From contig NC_084798.1 in the NCBI RefSeq assembly GCF_963169125.1, positions 174,063,980 to 174,127,979 on the forward strand: a stretch of 64,000 nt of DNA. Direction: 5' to 3'. Below the pieces are notes generated by a model. The model was not told the DNA's origin. It did not search any database and saw only the letters and a program-made list of their open reading frames with translations. The position numbers were made by a program, and so were the translations under genes. Position 1 is the stretch's first letter. Each line of letters opens with the position of its first letter. The DNA is from Humulus lupulus. Its lineage: Eukaryota; Streptophyta; Magnoliopsida; Rosales; Cannabaceae. Shown here in pieces: positions 34,883 to 47,160 of the stretch.

Positions 34883-35092
34883 CTTGGATTTTCTAGAAAC
34901 TTAATTTCTGTTTCTATGTTGCATGAACAAGGTTTTAAAATCTCTTTAAATAATAATTTGATTGTTATTTCGAGATATGGTTTTAAGATATGTTCTACAA
35001 AATCTATTGATGGACTTTATAAACTGCAAGCTAAAGAGAAATTTGCTTATAATTATGAATTATTTAAAACAGCTAATCCTAGATCTATTAAA
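34883..35092 (+). pseudogene. Copia protease end and pre-integrase linker
   Basis: Continues the frame cut at 20151: LGFSRNLISVSMLHEQGFKI, SLNNNLIVISRYGFKICS, DGLYKLQ. Ends at a stop at 35093-35095. Confidence 0.85.
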
Positions 35093-35101
35093 TAACGAAA
35101 G

Positions 35102-36002
35102 ACTGATTCTGATAATCAAACATATTTGTGGCACTTGAGATTGGGCCATATTGGTCTAGATAGAATTAACAGGCTTGTAAAGGATGTTCCTTTAAGAGAA
35201 CTATCTATTGGATCTCTCCCTGTTTTTGAGTCCTGTCTAGAAGGCAAGGAGACTAAGAGACCTTTCTCTGCTAAAGGTTCAAGAGCTACAGAACCACTTC
35301 AGCTGATACATACGGATATTTGCGGTCCACTTAATGTACAAGCAAGAGGAGGTTGTGAATACTTTTTCACTTTCATTGACAATTATTCAAGTTATGGTTA
35401 CCTATACTTAATGCAAAGAAATTCTAAAACATTTGAAAAGTTCAAAGAATTTCGAGCAGAGGTTGAAAAGTAATTAGGTAAATCACTTAAATTTCTTCGA
35501 TCTGATCGAAGAGGAGAGTACTTGGATTTTGAATTCGAGGACCATCTGCGTGAGCATGGTATTCAATCCCAACTCACAGCACCTAGAACGACACAGCAAA
35601 ACGGTGTTTCAGAAAGACGGAACAGAACGTTACTAGACATGGTTAGATCAATGATGAGCTTCTCATCATTACCACTGTCATTCTGGGGCTATGCAATTCA
35701 ATGTGCTCTATACATATTGAATGTTGTTCCATCTAAGTCTATCCAGAAGACATCAATGGAATTATGGAATGGTTGTAAACCTAGTTTACGCCATTTTTTT
35801 CATTTAGGGGTGTCCTGCACGTGTGCTAAAAGGAAAGACCGGGAAGTTGGAATCACGCTCTGAAGTGTGCATGTTTGTGGGCTATTCCAAAAGACTAGAG
35901 GTGGAGTTTTCTACAGTCCAAAAGAAAATAAAACATTTGTATCGACAAATGCAACTTTTCTTGAACATGAGTATGTTAATAACCATAAACCTCACAGTAA
36001 GG
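35102..36002 (+). pseudogene. Integrase of the Copia element
   Basis: GAG-pre-integrase and core domains. The zinc region is LWHLRLGHIGLDRINRLV with both His, but the first Cys of the CxxC pair is Phe (PVFESCLEGKETKRPF). Core: LIHTDICGPL (Asp), LRSDRRGEYLDFE (Asp), TQQNGVSERRNRTLLDMVR (Glu). A stop at 35471 lies between the two Asp motifs. Near 35810 the frame shifts twice, then VCGLFQKTRGGVFYSPKENK and FVSTNATFLEHE end the domain. Confidence 0.9.
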
Positions 36003-37100
36003 TTGTACTAGAGGAGATGGTCTCGAATGAAGTTGAAAAGTCACCAGCAACAACCAATGAAAAAAAGCAAGAGGAAACTGTTAGTTCTAGTCAGAATAGT
36101 AGAGAGTCTTGTTGTAGTGGAAGGGTTAGTATGCAACCCATACGCTATGAACACGAAGTTCAAATGCTTGTGTCTGACACAAACAAAGACGATCCATTGA
36201 CATTTAAAGATGCAATGAATGATTCTGACAAGGACAAATGGAAAGACGCCATGAACCAAGAAATGGAATCGATGTATTCCAATTCCATCTGGATTCTTGA
36301 AGATCCGCCTAAGAATATAAAACCCAGTGGTTGCGTGTGGATATTCAAGAAGAAAAGAGGAGCAGATGGGAAATTAGAGACTTTCAAAGGAAGGCTTGTA
36401 GCCAAAGGCTACACACAGAAAGAAGGGGTTGATTTTTTCTCCTGTAGCCATGCTAAAATCCATTCGTATACTCTTATCCATTGCTGCTTGCATGGATTAT
36501 GAGATTTGGCAAATGGATGTCAAAACAGCTTTTCTGAATGGCTACCTTGACGAAACCATTTACATGTCTCAACCAGAAGGGTTCGAAGTAAAAGGTCAAG
36601 AGCAAAAAGTTTGCAAGCTTCTTAGGTCCATCTATGGACTCAAACAAGCTTCTAGATCTTGGAATCTTAGATTTGATGACACAATTAAAACGTTTGGTTT
36701 TGAAAAAAATGTTGACGAACTTTGTGTCTATAAACAAATCAAAGATTGTGTAGTATTATTCCTCGTTCTTTACTGATGATATATTACTGATTGGCAATGA
36801 TGTAACATCATTATCAAAGGTAAAAAACTGGTTAGCTGAACAATTCCAAATGAAAGATTTGGGAGAAGCTAAGTATGTTCTGGGCATTCAAATTCTTAGA
36901 GATAGACAGAACAAGACTTTGGCACTGTCTCAAGCAACTTATATTGATAAGGTGCTAGAACGCTTTAATATGCAAAACTCCAAAAAGGGTGATATTTCAA
37001 CCCATTCTGGAGTAGTCATTTCCAAGGAGAAGTGTCCCAAAACACCTCAGGAAGAGGAAGATATGAGACAGTATCCCTATGCCTCAGCGGTAGGCAGTCT
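36003..37100 (+). pseudogene. Reverse transcriptase of the Copia element
   Basis: DDPLTFKDAMNDSDKDKWKD, GCVWIFKKKRGADGKLETFK, GRLVAKGYTQKEGVDF, a frame change at about 36435, then FSPVAMLKSIRILLSIAACM, WQMDVKTAFLNGYLDETIYM (catalytic Asp) and KLLRSIYGLKQASRSWNLRF. The YVDD active site is damaged: a small deletion at about 36770 leaves a stop or, in the other frame, FTDDILLIGND. The thumb region VKNWLAEQFQMKDLGEAKYV follows. Confidence 0.9.
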
Positions 37101-37737
37101 TATGTACGCTATGCTATGTACAAGACCTGACATTTGTTATGCATTAGGGATAGTTAGCCGTTATCAATCCAATCCTGGATTGAGTCATTGGATTGCAGTG
37201 AAGAATATTCTTAAGTATCTTAGAAATACTAGAGATTATATTCTTGTATATTCAGGTGGAGACCTGAACCCCACTGGTTACACTGATTCTGATTTTCAAT
37301 TAGACAGAGATAGTCGAAAATCGACTTCTGGATCAGTGTTTACTCTTGGAGGAGGAGCAGTAGTCTAGCGAAGTATTAAACAAACCAGAATTGTAGACAC
37401 CACCATGGAAGCCGAGTATATAGCAGCTTGTGAAGCAGCTAAGGAGGCTATGTGGGTCAACAAGTTCTATTCCGATCTAGAAGTAGTGCCAGATGTGGAT
37501 AAGCAACTAGTCCTATACTATGACAACAGTGGGGCAGTAGCTAACTCAAAGGAACCACGGAGTCACAAGAAGGGAAAGAACATCGAGATAAAGTATCACT
37601 TGATTAGAGAGATAGTTCAGCCAGGAGATGTTGCAGTTATGAAGATAGCTTCAGATCATAATCTTGCAAATCCTTTCTCAAAGACTTTATCCATGAAATC
37701 TTTTAAGGAGCATGTAAGAAACATGGGAATGAGATAG
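37101..37737 (+). pseudogene. RNase H of the Copia element
   Basis: After RPDICYALGIVSRYQSNPGL and WIAVKNILKYLRNT comes GYTDSDFQLDRDSRKSTSGS (catalytic Asp), a stop at 37366-37368, TTMEAEYIAACEAAKEAMWV (Glu), YYDNSGAVANSKEPRSH (Asp) and the end NPFSKTLSMKSFKEHVRNMG. Family-typical length and end. Confidence 0.9.
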
Positions 37738-37754
37738 ATGCCTCATTTGCTTTA

Positions 37755-37769
37755 GGGCAAGTGGGAGAT
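37755..37769 (+). promoter_or_regulatory. Polypurine tract of the Copia element
   Basis: GGGCAAGTGGGAGAT directly before TGTTGGGAATTG of the 3' LTR, the usual AAGTGGGAGA tract of this Copia type. Confidence 0.88.
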
Positions 37770-40167
37770 TGTTGGGAATTGTGCCCTGAAAGCATATGTA
37801 ATAGACATTGTTTTAAGAAATAAATAAATAAATTGAATATGTTATGCATATATTTTATGGACTATATTATTCTGTAATAATATTAAGTAAATATCAAAAA
37901 ATTCGTAAGTTCATATATGTGATCTCAACCACGTATTGATACGGGAGGATTGTGTTTGAGATAAATGAACTTGAATAGTTCATAGTAAAGTAAAGTTATA
38001 GAATCTTTAGATTAATTACTGCAAGTACGGTCCACTAGTATTATGAATACATGTGATCTAGATCCAGATTACTAGTGTTGTAGGACACTTTAGTGGATGT
38101 GTTTTATATATTACAGAATATATAGAACTAGACCAGATATGTTTATTAATACTTAGTGAAATAACATTTTGAAGTATTAAATAAATATATCAACTGATGA
38201 TCGTATACAAATAGATCTTAATCCTGAAGTTACTATGAACTCTTGTTTATGTTATATGAGTTATTTGATTTACTCGTTAGGGTTTGTCAGAATGATCAAG
38301 CAAGAAACTTTTGTTTTGAGAACTCATTAATATGTAAATGGCTGGGGACATAGTATACAGATAAGGAATCTATACCTTCTCGTAAGAGATTGAATAATGG
38401 TTCTCTGAAGGGTTGACTTTTGGGACTGAAAGGTTATTGAGCTCAAATTCATAATTTAGTTATGAATTAACCTTCACTAGTAAAGTCGATGGTACTTAAG
38501 GAAAGAAGATATAATTAAAAGGGTAAAATGGTAATTTTATTCCTAGTTAATTATGAACCATTATTATAGGGTTAATTTGTATGTAATGATTATATCAATG
38601 GACACTTTATTATTATAAAGTACTCAGTAAATAAAATGTCTATAATTACAAGAGTGGAGTCTCATATTTATAGTAGAGTAATCATGAGATTAATAAATTA
38701 AGATTATTTAATTAAAGAGTTTAATTAATAATCACAAATTTATCAGAGCTTGGAATTATAGGTCCATAGGTCCCCACGGCGGCTCTATCAACACTATTCA
38801 AGGCAAAAGTTGATATAAATGGTAAAAAGACATATTTAAGAAGAATTTTGTTCTTCGAGCTAAATATGCAATTATGTGATATAGTGATTAATTAATTAAT
38901 TATAATTTAATTGTAATTATCAAAATTAATTAATAATTAATTATTGTGTAATTTTTGAAATTATATAAATAATTAATTTATTATAATTTTTGAAATTATA
39001 ATAAAATAATTATTAAATTTTTAAAATTAATATTTAATTAAAATTAATTTTAATTAATTAGTAGAATTAATTAAATATCTTTATTTGAGTGAGAGATAAT
39101 AATCTGACAAGTTCAAATTGGATTTGAATTTAAAATATTAATATTTATTCAAATAATTAATTATATGTGATAATTAATTAAAAATATAATAGATTCAAAT
39201 TTGAATTAATTATCAAGTTGTTGGATTTTATCTCATGAGGTAGTTTGAATAAATAATTAAATATTTGTGGAAAAAATCTTGGACCCTATTTTGTAGGGAG
39301 CTACATATGCACCAAGGAGTCCCAAGGACTCACTTGGGCATGTAGCACAGTAAAGAATCAAGATTGGATTTTTCACTTCTATTTATTTAATTAATTAATT
39401 AATTGATAAGTCAAAAGTTAGTTTTTATGTTTACATTATTAAAATAAATAAATAATAGTTGAGAAAATAAATCCCCCTATTTTATGGGGTACTACACGAC
39501 ACACATAGTCCCGTCCCTGCACCGTGTGTGGTGTGCAGCTATAGTAATCAGGGAGTGAATTTTTCACTTTTATTTATTTTTAATTAATTAATGAATGAAA
39601 AATTCAAAAAGATAGTTTTGATATGTTCATGAATAAGATAATTAATTAAAAGATAAATTGTAATTTCTTACATATTTATTTTTTCAATTTAAATATTTTC
39701 TAAATAAGTTAGACTTATTAAACAATAACAAGATACTCAATTATTCACTCTAAGAAAAGAAATATACTTTCCATCTCTCGCTAAAAAGATACATAACCAA
39801 TCTCAGGTCTATTCTCTTGATCTCATGTGTTGAGTACATCAAGTTGAATCAGAAATATACCATCTTTTATTCTCTAAGTGCCCACACACTTCTTGAGGTG
39901 TAGAGAACATTGTGGAAGATCTTGGTGTGAGTACCTTGGAGCAGCTTGGATAGGAAGATCATTTATTTTACGAAAAGATAGCAAGGACACTTGAAAGGCA
40001 TCAAGAGGTATGTTCTTTGTTTTTTTTTTCTTTTTTATGATTAATGTATGTATATTAATGGATCTGCATATTTAAAAGTAGTTTAAATATGTTACAAAAA
40101 AAAAATTTGTACACTGGGCCAACCCATCACACAATTCTGCTGCGTATTAGGAAACTCGTTCCTAACA
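37770..40167 (+). repeat. 3' LTR of the Angela-like Copia element
   Basis: 2398 bp with complete ends TGTTGGGAATTG...CGTTCCTAACA. The right flank resumes element B gag-protease coding sequence at 40168. Confidence 0.92.
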
Positions 40168-41356
40168 GTGTCAGCACTAGAAAGCTGACCTATCACTACT
40201 GAGGGACTAGCCTTAGCCTCTGCATGAGTTGGGGTGAATACTCGAGCTGGAGTCAAGCCGTCCACCTTCTTTGGTTCCTCTATCTTCGAGCTCGGGCAGT
40301 CTTTCTTGAGATGTCCAACCACCCCACACAGATAGCATGCCTTCGCCCGGCATTCTCCTAGATGGCGCCTCCTACACCTGGCACACTCCAGGTAACTCCT
40401 CCAAGTCTCATTGCTGCCCTGGCGGCCACCCTGAACATCCCGACTCCTCATATTAGGAACTACAATGGTCGAGGTGTCAAGGTTCTTCCTCTTTTGGTCA
40501 CTAGGGCCTCCGGCCCTACCAGATCCCACAAATGGAGGCACTGACATCCAAACATCACGTAGTGTAGCACTCTCCCTCCATATCTTATTCTCTACCTCCT
40601 CAGCTATGAGGGCTTTTTCAACCACCTGGGCAAAAGTAGTTTCCCTTGGTACTGACGTAATCCGAACATCCTGGGCTATCATAGCACTTAGCCCCCAAAC
40701 AAATCTATCGTGCATGGTTGCATTTGTGGGCACCAAGTCAGGTGCAAATTTAGTCAACCTGTAAAATTTCAAGTCATAGTCGATGAATGACATACTGCCT
40801 TGCACAAAACTGGTAAACTTGTTCACTTTCACCGCTCTAACTGCATTATGTACTTCTGGTTAAATAGGTCTCGGAACTCATACAAACTCATAATAGCGAC
40901 ATTTTGAGTTTAGAACGCCACCTCCCACCAGATATGGGCATCGTCCTGAAACATAAAGGTGGTGAAAGCCACTCTGTCATGACCTACCACCCTCACAAAA
41001 TCTAGGATGGAGGTGGTCAGGCTCATCCACTGCTCAGGCTTAAGTGGATCCGGACCTCCCTCAAAGGTTGGAGGGTGTTGTTTCCTAAATCTTTTGTACA
41101 ACTGTTCCCACCTATTTTCCATCTTTGGCTGCTGTACCACTGGTACCATCACCAGTGGCATGATCGGGGAAGTGTTCCCTGATGGAACTTGTTGTCTCAA
41201 TAACCGGATCTCATATTCCTGACTCTGAAGTCTGGCTTGCATATAAGTAAGCAGCTGCTGCCAGTTCACAGGGGATGGCAGAGGGTTCCGACCCTAATAA
41301 TCATCTCTAGCCTTGATCTCAGTGCCAGCTAGCTGAACTGTTCGCCTTGGAGGCAT
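40168..41356 (-). pseudogene. Gag of Tekay-like element B
   Basis: Starts at ATG 41356 on the minus strand (MPPRRTVQLAGTEIKARDDY) with a stop soon after. Then VNWQQLLTYMQARLQSQEYE, the gag core HPPTFEGGPDPLKPEQWMSL, FMFQDDAHIWWE, a break near 40900, and KFTSFVQGSMSFIDYDLKFY, RFVWGLSAMIAQDVRI, CARCRRRHLGECRAKACYLC and GVVGHLKKDCP (zinc knuckle). It ends ASPSVVIGQLSSADT at the junction with the Copia LTR; here the protease should begin. Confidence 0.88.
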
Positions 41357-41730
41357 AACTCTCCAAGTATATCTGCAATCAACGAGTCGGCTTATCAGGC
41401 AATGATAATGGGTTTTAGAAGTCACCCTACACTCCAACACCAAATATTAAGCAAGTACATGCAACCACAATGCTAATAAACATTTCAAAAACACTAATAT
41501 ACAGTGGCAATGCTATTAAGCATGCCTTTTCATGTACACATAGCAGTCAAGGGCCAAACCCTATCAATATATTTCATACTTCCTATGTTAACATGTAAAT
41601 ACATCATATTTATTTTAGTTAACCAATTAACATATATTTAGATAATTGGTTACCCAAACATGGTCGAGCTTTTATTTAGCGGTGAGTGTACATGCCCAAC
41701 CAATCTTCAGGAATCATTAAACCTTGGTGG
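41357..41730 (-). other. 5' leader of element B
   Basis: Non-coding leader between primer site and gag, with repeats of the TGCTAATAAGCA kind like those at 190-410. No gene seen. Confidence 0.6.
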
Positions 41731-41743
41731 CTCTGATACTAAG
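41731..41743 (-). promoter_or_regulatory. Primer binding site of element B
   Basis: The minus strand reads CTTAGTATCAGAG then CC, one base off the tRNA-iMet site, one base after the LTR end at 41745. Confidence 0.78.
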
Positions 41744-41744
41744 T

Positions 41745-43084
41745 TGTGACGCCCTAATAAACCAGGACTGTTACGCTGTGTGTTTAAAATTATGCTTAAC
41801 TCGTTAAATAGGTCATTTGGAATAAAACGTATAATTAGGGTTAATTAAAAACTTGGTATAAAATTTTTTGGTCAAACAAATGCTGCTTTTCATTAAAAAA
41901 TTTGGTATGTACATGAGATCCTTAAAAAAGCGTTTATAACTCATACAAGTGAAAATAAGCAAGGTACACAATAGTCGTCCTAAGGGGCAAAACCACTAAA
42001 CCCTAGATCCAAAATAAGTCTCGACCATGGTGGTCGAGCAGGCTGCCTATGTACACGCCACCCCTGAAGCTCTTTAACTCATTGCTGGTCCAGCCTCCCC
42101 TTGCCCTTACCTGCTCCACGTAGCACCTGTGAGCCAAAGCCCAGCAAGAAAACGCAATTAAGCAAATAGAAAACGACGGATTATAATTATAAACATCCTG
42201 CTTAATAATTATTAACAACTCTTAGCAATATTCAATCTATTTATGCAGCCATAAGGCCACCCAAGTGCGCATCGCACTTGCTTAGTTCAGACAGATATAG
42301 AGCCAGACAAGCGTAACTGACATTCTAGTCTCTTTTCGAGCGGCCATAGGGTCATACAAGTGTGTATCTCACTTCCAGGTATAAACATATATACATTACA
42401 TACATAACACAACTATGTACCTCACAATTATTCATACTCAACAAGCATTTCAAAACAGAGTTATAGCCATGTTCAATCACAGGGGGCTCAAGCCCTAATT
42501 TCGACACGGGTGCAATTTTCTTACCTCGAGTTTTGTGCAAATGATGATACAGCCTCAAGTGCGATCCCGACCTCGAGCCTTGCAGAAATCTAGTTACAAC
42601 ATAAATATATAATCATCATGAACCAACCCTAGATCCCGAGTTCCAATCCAAACCCTAACCAAATTTACCTTTTCTAGGAAACTAGCGCGGTCGCGCCACA
42701 ACCTAGCGCGGTCATGCTAGGTCGCTAGAAACCCAAAAATACCCAGAAACCAATGTGTTCTTCTCCAATTCATGAACCACAATTTCCCCTGATTCACAGA
42801 CCCATAATCGACTCAAAACTGACTTTCCAACAAGTTTATGACCACAAAACACCTCATATTTACCAACAAAACCAAACCCAAGTCCCACTTACTCCAAATT
42901 CAACAATGTACACACAAAACATCAAGATATCCGGATTTGTACCTTTGAGCTTTGAACTCAAGCTCACCCTCTTCAAATCCAAGAACCCCAACAGAATCCA
43001 CAACCTCAATGGTGTTCGAATCTCCAAATACATGTTACAAACTAATCTTCCAAATACTAATATTATCCTCACCAATATTCCAAT
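41745..43084 (-). repeat. 5' LTR of element B, inner part
   Basis: Starts TGTGACGCCC on the plus strand and runs to 43084, where the Tat element is inserted (duplication CCAAT at 43080-43084). It has the hairpin AAGTGCGCATCGCACTT at 42263-42279, a TATA-like ATTATATATTTAT (minus) at 42601-42615, and two AGCGCGGTC boxes 21 bp apart at 42684 and 42705. Confidence 0.88.
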
Positions 43085-43690
43085 TGTTGATCCTGATTTT
43101 GGTCAACTGACACGGAGTCAAAAAAGCTTTATGTGGACAGATATGTTAGAATGAATATAATGACAAAAACAGTAAAGCACACAAGAATTTATGGTGGTTC
43201 GGCCCCAGAAACTGGTAATAACCTACGTCCACTTGAGCTATTATTGATATGGGATTCAAAGGAGTGATCAAAGAACTAGGGTTCTATGAGTTTCACCAAC
43301 CTCTGAAGAATAAACAATATATCGCAATGTACTAGCTCTAATTCTCTCGTAAATCCATACTCTCAAGTAAGCAAAAAGCCAAAAGTCCCCTCCTTGAACT
43401 ATCTTTCTCTATTTATAGGCTCAAGGAGGATTACATCAATTTGTTACAGATATTCTCTCCTAATTAATCGGATCATCAGGAATTATTGGAGAAAATCTTG
43501 GGATTGACTTAGATCTTTACACAATTATCTTGAAATATGTGGAGTGTACGACCAGGCTGGTCATAAGAAAAACTCAACCGTTATGCATGCAATATCTTAC
43601 TGGTCGATACTCTAACAGAACTCTGCCAGGTGTCAACCACGTGTCCAGAAATCACCTGCCACGTCATCCGTGTCTGTTTTTTGGATAACA
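43085..43690 (-). repeat. 3' LTR of the Tat element
   Basis: 606 bp, plus strand TGTTGATCCTG...TTGGATAACA. The minus strand has CACGTGG-type motifs near its start and a TATA box CTATAAATAGAG near 43420. Confidence 0.92.
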
Positions 43691-43706
43691 TTTGCTCCCC
43701 AAGTTT
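43691..43706 (-). promoter_or_regulatory. Polypurine tract of the Tat element
   Basis: The minus strand reads AAACTTGGGGAGCAAA directly before the 3' LTR start TGTTATCC. Confidence 0.85.
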
Positions 43707-43921
43707 ATTTATTACGACCAACAATAAATAAACTTTAAGGAAATGACCCTTCGATTACCCCACCAGACCTGTCAGAGTGATTCGTGCAACCTTGGGAAAA
43801 GTAACCTACCCTTGTCTAATCACGACTTTTCCGTTCCCAAGTAACTTTTCGACGGCTATCACCCTTCCCCATGCTTCAAAAAAGAGGAACTGATGATTAC
43901 CTCCTCTTTCATGCCACAGAC

Positions 43922-43937
43922 AAAATATATATATAGG
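43922..43937 (+). promoter_or_regulatory. TATA box of the antisense gene
   Basis: AAAATATATATATAGG on the plus strand, about 175 nt before the first predicted donor at 44098, followed by a CT-rich leader. It would drive transcription opposite to the Tat element. Confidence 0.6.
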
Positions 43938-44550
43938 CTTCCCACAGTTTTCTTTTCCTTTTTACGCAAGTCATTCTTCCTTCAAGAAACCCTAAAATCA
44001 GAACTTCCATTCTCTTCTAGAGACCACCTTCCAGTGTTTTCAAGATCCAGTTCGTTGACGCTCGAAACTATCTTAAACCTCCACGATCTTTTCTCTGGTA
44101 AGTCTCAGAACTCCTATGCTCTTTATTTTTGCCATGCATGTCTCTGTGGATGACAGTTAAGCTTTTACGTTTCTGGGTTGAGATGCATGACAGTAGGGGT
44201 TTTAATGGGTGACGTTGTATAGGATGATATTTCTTTGCCATTAAGGAGTTACGAGTTAGTTTGATAGTTGAGATCACGACTTTAGGACGTAAAACCGAAG
44301 TAAAAATTTGATTTTTATGCCAGTTGAAAAACCAAGTTTTTCCCGCCCTAAAAGGAGTTGAAAAAGCTTTTTCAAAAAACTTTTTGCTTTCACTTTTTGA
44401 TCTGTTTTTCAAAATGTTCGTGTGAAAAAGTTAGTTTTTTGTTAGAATGCTGCTGTATAAAAGCTTAACTTTTATACTCGACCAGCGTTATTCTAAAAAC
44501 TTTCAAAATTCTTCATCCTCACCTCCCCATTCTTCTGTTCACAGATTTTA

Positions 44551-47160
44551 ATGCCAGATTTGTGGGGAGGTGAGCAGCCAATCGACGACGATCTTCTTGC
44601 ACAACTGCTTGAAGGCGAAGAACAGTCGGCCTAGCGTGTTAGCGAGATTTCGTTTTCAATAACTTCTTCTAGACCTCAACCATCACCACCTCAAATGGCC
44701 CGTTCTAAATCTCCAGGCAAGAAAAAACCAAACCCTGAAAACAATCCAAATTCACCTGCCCAGCTTGATTCGCAGGCTAGGATTCCCTCGACCAGTGGTC
44801 AAGAAAATGCTGCCCCGGACCCTCGCATTCAAGTCAGGGCTCGCCCTCGGCATCATAACCTTCCTGATGTCGAGTGGTATCTTTCTCCTACCAGCCAAGT
44901 GACTCCCCGGATGATTTCCAATTACCTTAGGAAGTATCCTCTTATCGGGGTTAATCTCAAAATCCCTGTTGCCGACCAAAGAGCTAACCTGCCTGGGGGC
45001 GTCTATAGCGCTTGGTCCAGGTATCACATAGAGGCGGGGGCTATCCTCCCTCTACATCCATTCTACCAGGGGGTAGCCAACTACTTCGGTGTTGCCCCCT
45101 TTTAAATTACCCCAAACATATATAGAATGCTGGCCGCACTCTATATCCTTTATAAACTCAAGAAATGGCCAGAACCCACTCCTCACAAGGTAAACTTCCT
45201 TTTTGACCTTAAATCCAACCCTCAACAATACGGGACGGACTTTTTTCATCTTTGTCACCAGGAAACAAACCGAACGTTCCTGAGTGACACTACTCATATC
45301 TCCAACGTGGGGAAGTACAACCAAGAGTATTTCCTCACGCCAGACATGACTACGAACAACCTGGCCTTCGCTCGAGGAGGTAAATGTCACTTTTCACTAG
45401 TCGCTACTTTTCCTTCGCAGGTTCTTCTACACTTCTCTAAAGTATATTGTGCCTTTCAGGACCATGGTTACGCCCGAACCCAACACCAGACATGGTGTTG
45501 AGGTCCAACGCACTGGACAGGTGGCAGACGCTGAAAAAAGTGTTAAGTCCCTAGTCACTTATGAAAATCTAAGGCTATCTGGCCTCCTGGCTCCTCGCCA
45601 TGAAACAAGAGGACCCATGGTGGCAAACGCCACTACCGAAGGGGATCCCGAGCAGCAACCCCCAGCGTCCCCTCCCCGAAGGAAGCCAACGGGGGTTAAG
45701 ATCAGGGAACCCACTGGCGGTCCTTCAGCAGAGAGGCCTTCTGCGCCCCAAGGGGAAACAAAAGGCAACAGAGCCCGTCATAGACTTGGATGAGTCTTCA
45801 GATGAAAACGGTACTGTTATTCTGCTTTTAAATAACTTGCCAATTCCCTGTCACTTGTTTGACGGGGATGGCAATTTTACGTATACTCCAAATCTAGGGC
45901 CAAACTTCTTCGTGCCAGATAGTGAGTGTATGACTAATAGAGTCAGTAGTGTAGCGACAAGTATTTGTAGCTCGGGTATTAAACTTTGTGACCACTTTTC
46001 TGATTTGCCATGATTTTTTATCTACCTTTGTCTTACTGTCTGCATGTTTTTCTTTATCTGCAGAGATGGCTTCCCCCAATGTTTTTGATCTGTACCAGAC
46101 TCAGGAGGAAGAGGAGGTCCCCCTGGTCCGACGGAGGAAATCAGCTAGGAGGCACGATGGCGAATCAAGCCAAGCACCCTCGGCCAAGAAGAGTCGAACA
46201 GCTGATCCTTCCAAGGACGGACCTACTGGCCAACCTTCTGCCCAACCTCCTGCTCCTGCTGAAAAGGAGACTACCCCTGCTGCCAACCCTTTGCCTGCGG
46301 CCCAAAAAGAATAGGCCCCGCAAGCAGAACTTCCCAGGGCTAAACTCTCGAGTCGTTCCCTGGGATCAGCTAAAGATCGCCTTGCTCATATTCTGAAGCA
46401 TGACCGTTGCAGGGAGGCAATGGCTGAAGCTGAGAGCATGGGGGTCGATCAGATCCTTAACAGGGCTCTTAACGAAGTGGCCAGTGTAAGTATTCTTTCT
46501 ATCGGCCTTTATCTTTCCTTCTTGTAATATAGCCTAACTTTTATTCCTTGACTGCAGGCCATGCTGACAATGACTGATGCTCGCACCCACGCCACTGTTA
46601 GCATCGAGCAGTCCCAGGCGAAGGTTACTGAGGAGTTTAAGGCCGCAGAGGCTAGGCATGCGGGGGAGTTGGAGTTAGACACCCAGCAGAGGGATGCAGC
46701 GGTAGCAGAACTGGCTGAGAAGCTAGCTTCTCAGGAAACTTTGAGGAAGCAAAGGGACAACTACTTGGAGTCTAGCCGAATCCAATGGCGTGAAGTTAAG
46801 AAACTTAGGGAGGAGCATCTTGCTAAGGACGCGACCATTGCTGTTCTCAAAAGCCAGGTGGATCAGCTCAAGCTCACCAATGCCAAGGACCTGGAGAGGT
46901 ACAAGAATGCGACACTTCGGTGTTTTTATGATTTTTGGAAACACAACCAAGGTGCCGACTTCAGCTACCTCCCAGAAGATGCCAGGAATGCTGAGCTAGC
47001 CCGCTGCACTGCTCGGCTGGCTGTCGAAGAAGAAAGAACTAGAGTTCCTGTTTCCCCAAGCATTCAGCCAGTTACTGGAGTGGAGGGAGGAGAAGAAGCC
47101 ATCGGGGACGTAGTCGACCAGAGTGCTAACCAAGATCCTCCTGCTCCTAATGCTCCTTGA
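44551..47160 (+). pseudogene. Antisense multi-exon gene of the Tat element, gypsy-type transposase family
   Basis: Plus-strand gene antisense to the Tat pol. The predicted leader intron is 44098-44544 (CTCTG|GTAAGT to TTCTGTTCACAG). Coding starts MPDLWGGEQPIDDDLLAQLL at 44551. The conserved core (44860-45379) has VEWYLSPTSQVTPRMISNYL, GAILPLHPFYQGVANYFGVA and ITPNIYRMLAALYILYKLKK, typical of the family named putative gypsy-type transposon. Further introns fit at 45380-45459, 45811-46063 and 46486-46557; the last exon codes a 200-residue tail with a long coiled-coil-like stretch (46600-46900). Stops at 44632, 45103 and 46312 and frame changes near 45550-45740 mark it as decayed. Despite the family name, no transposase activity is known; function unknown. 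Confidence 0.8.

Larger units (their letters stand above)
14606..40167 (+). mobile_element. Angela-like Ty1/Copia element with long LTRs
   Basis: Plus-strand Copia element: 5' LTR 14606-16935, tRNA-iMet site, long leader, gag (19024), protease, integrase, RT and RNase H in Copia order (integrase before RT), polypurine tract, 3' LTR 37770-40167. It is split by the Athila element at 20152-34877. The LTR start TGTTGGGAATTGTGCCC and length near 2.4 kb suggest the Angela lineage; the superfamily is certain, the lineage less so. No duplication is visible, because the left LTR lacks its first 20 bp and adjacent element B sequence is deleted. Confidence 0.9.
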
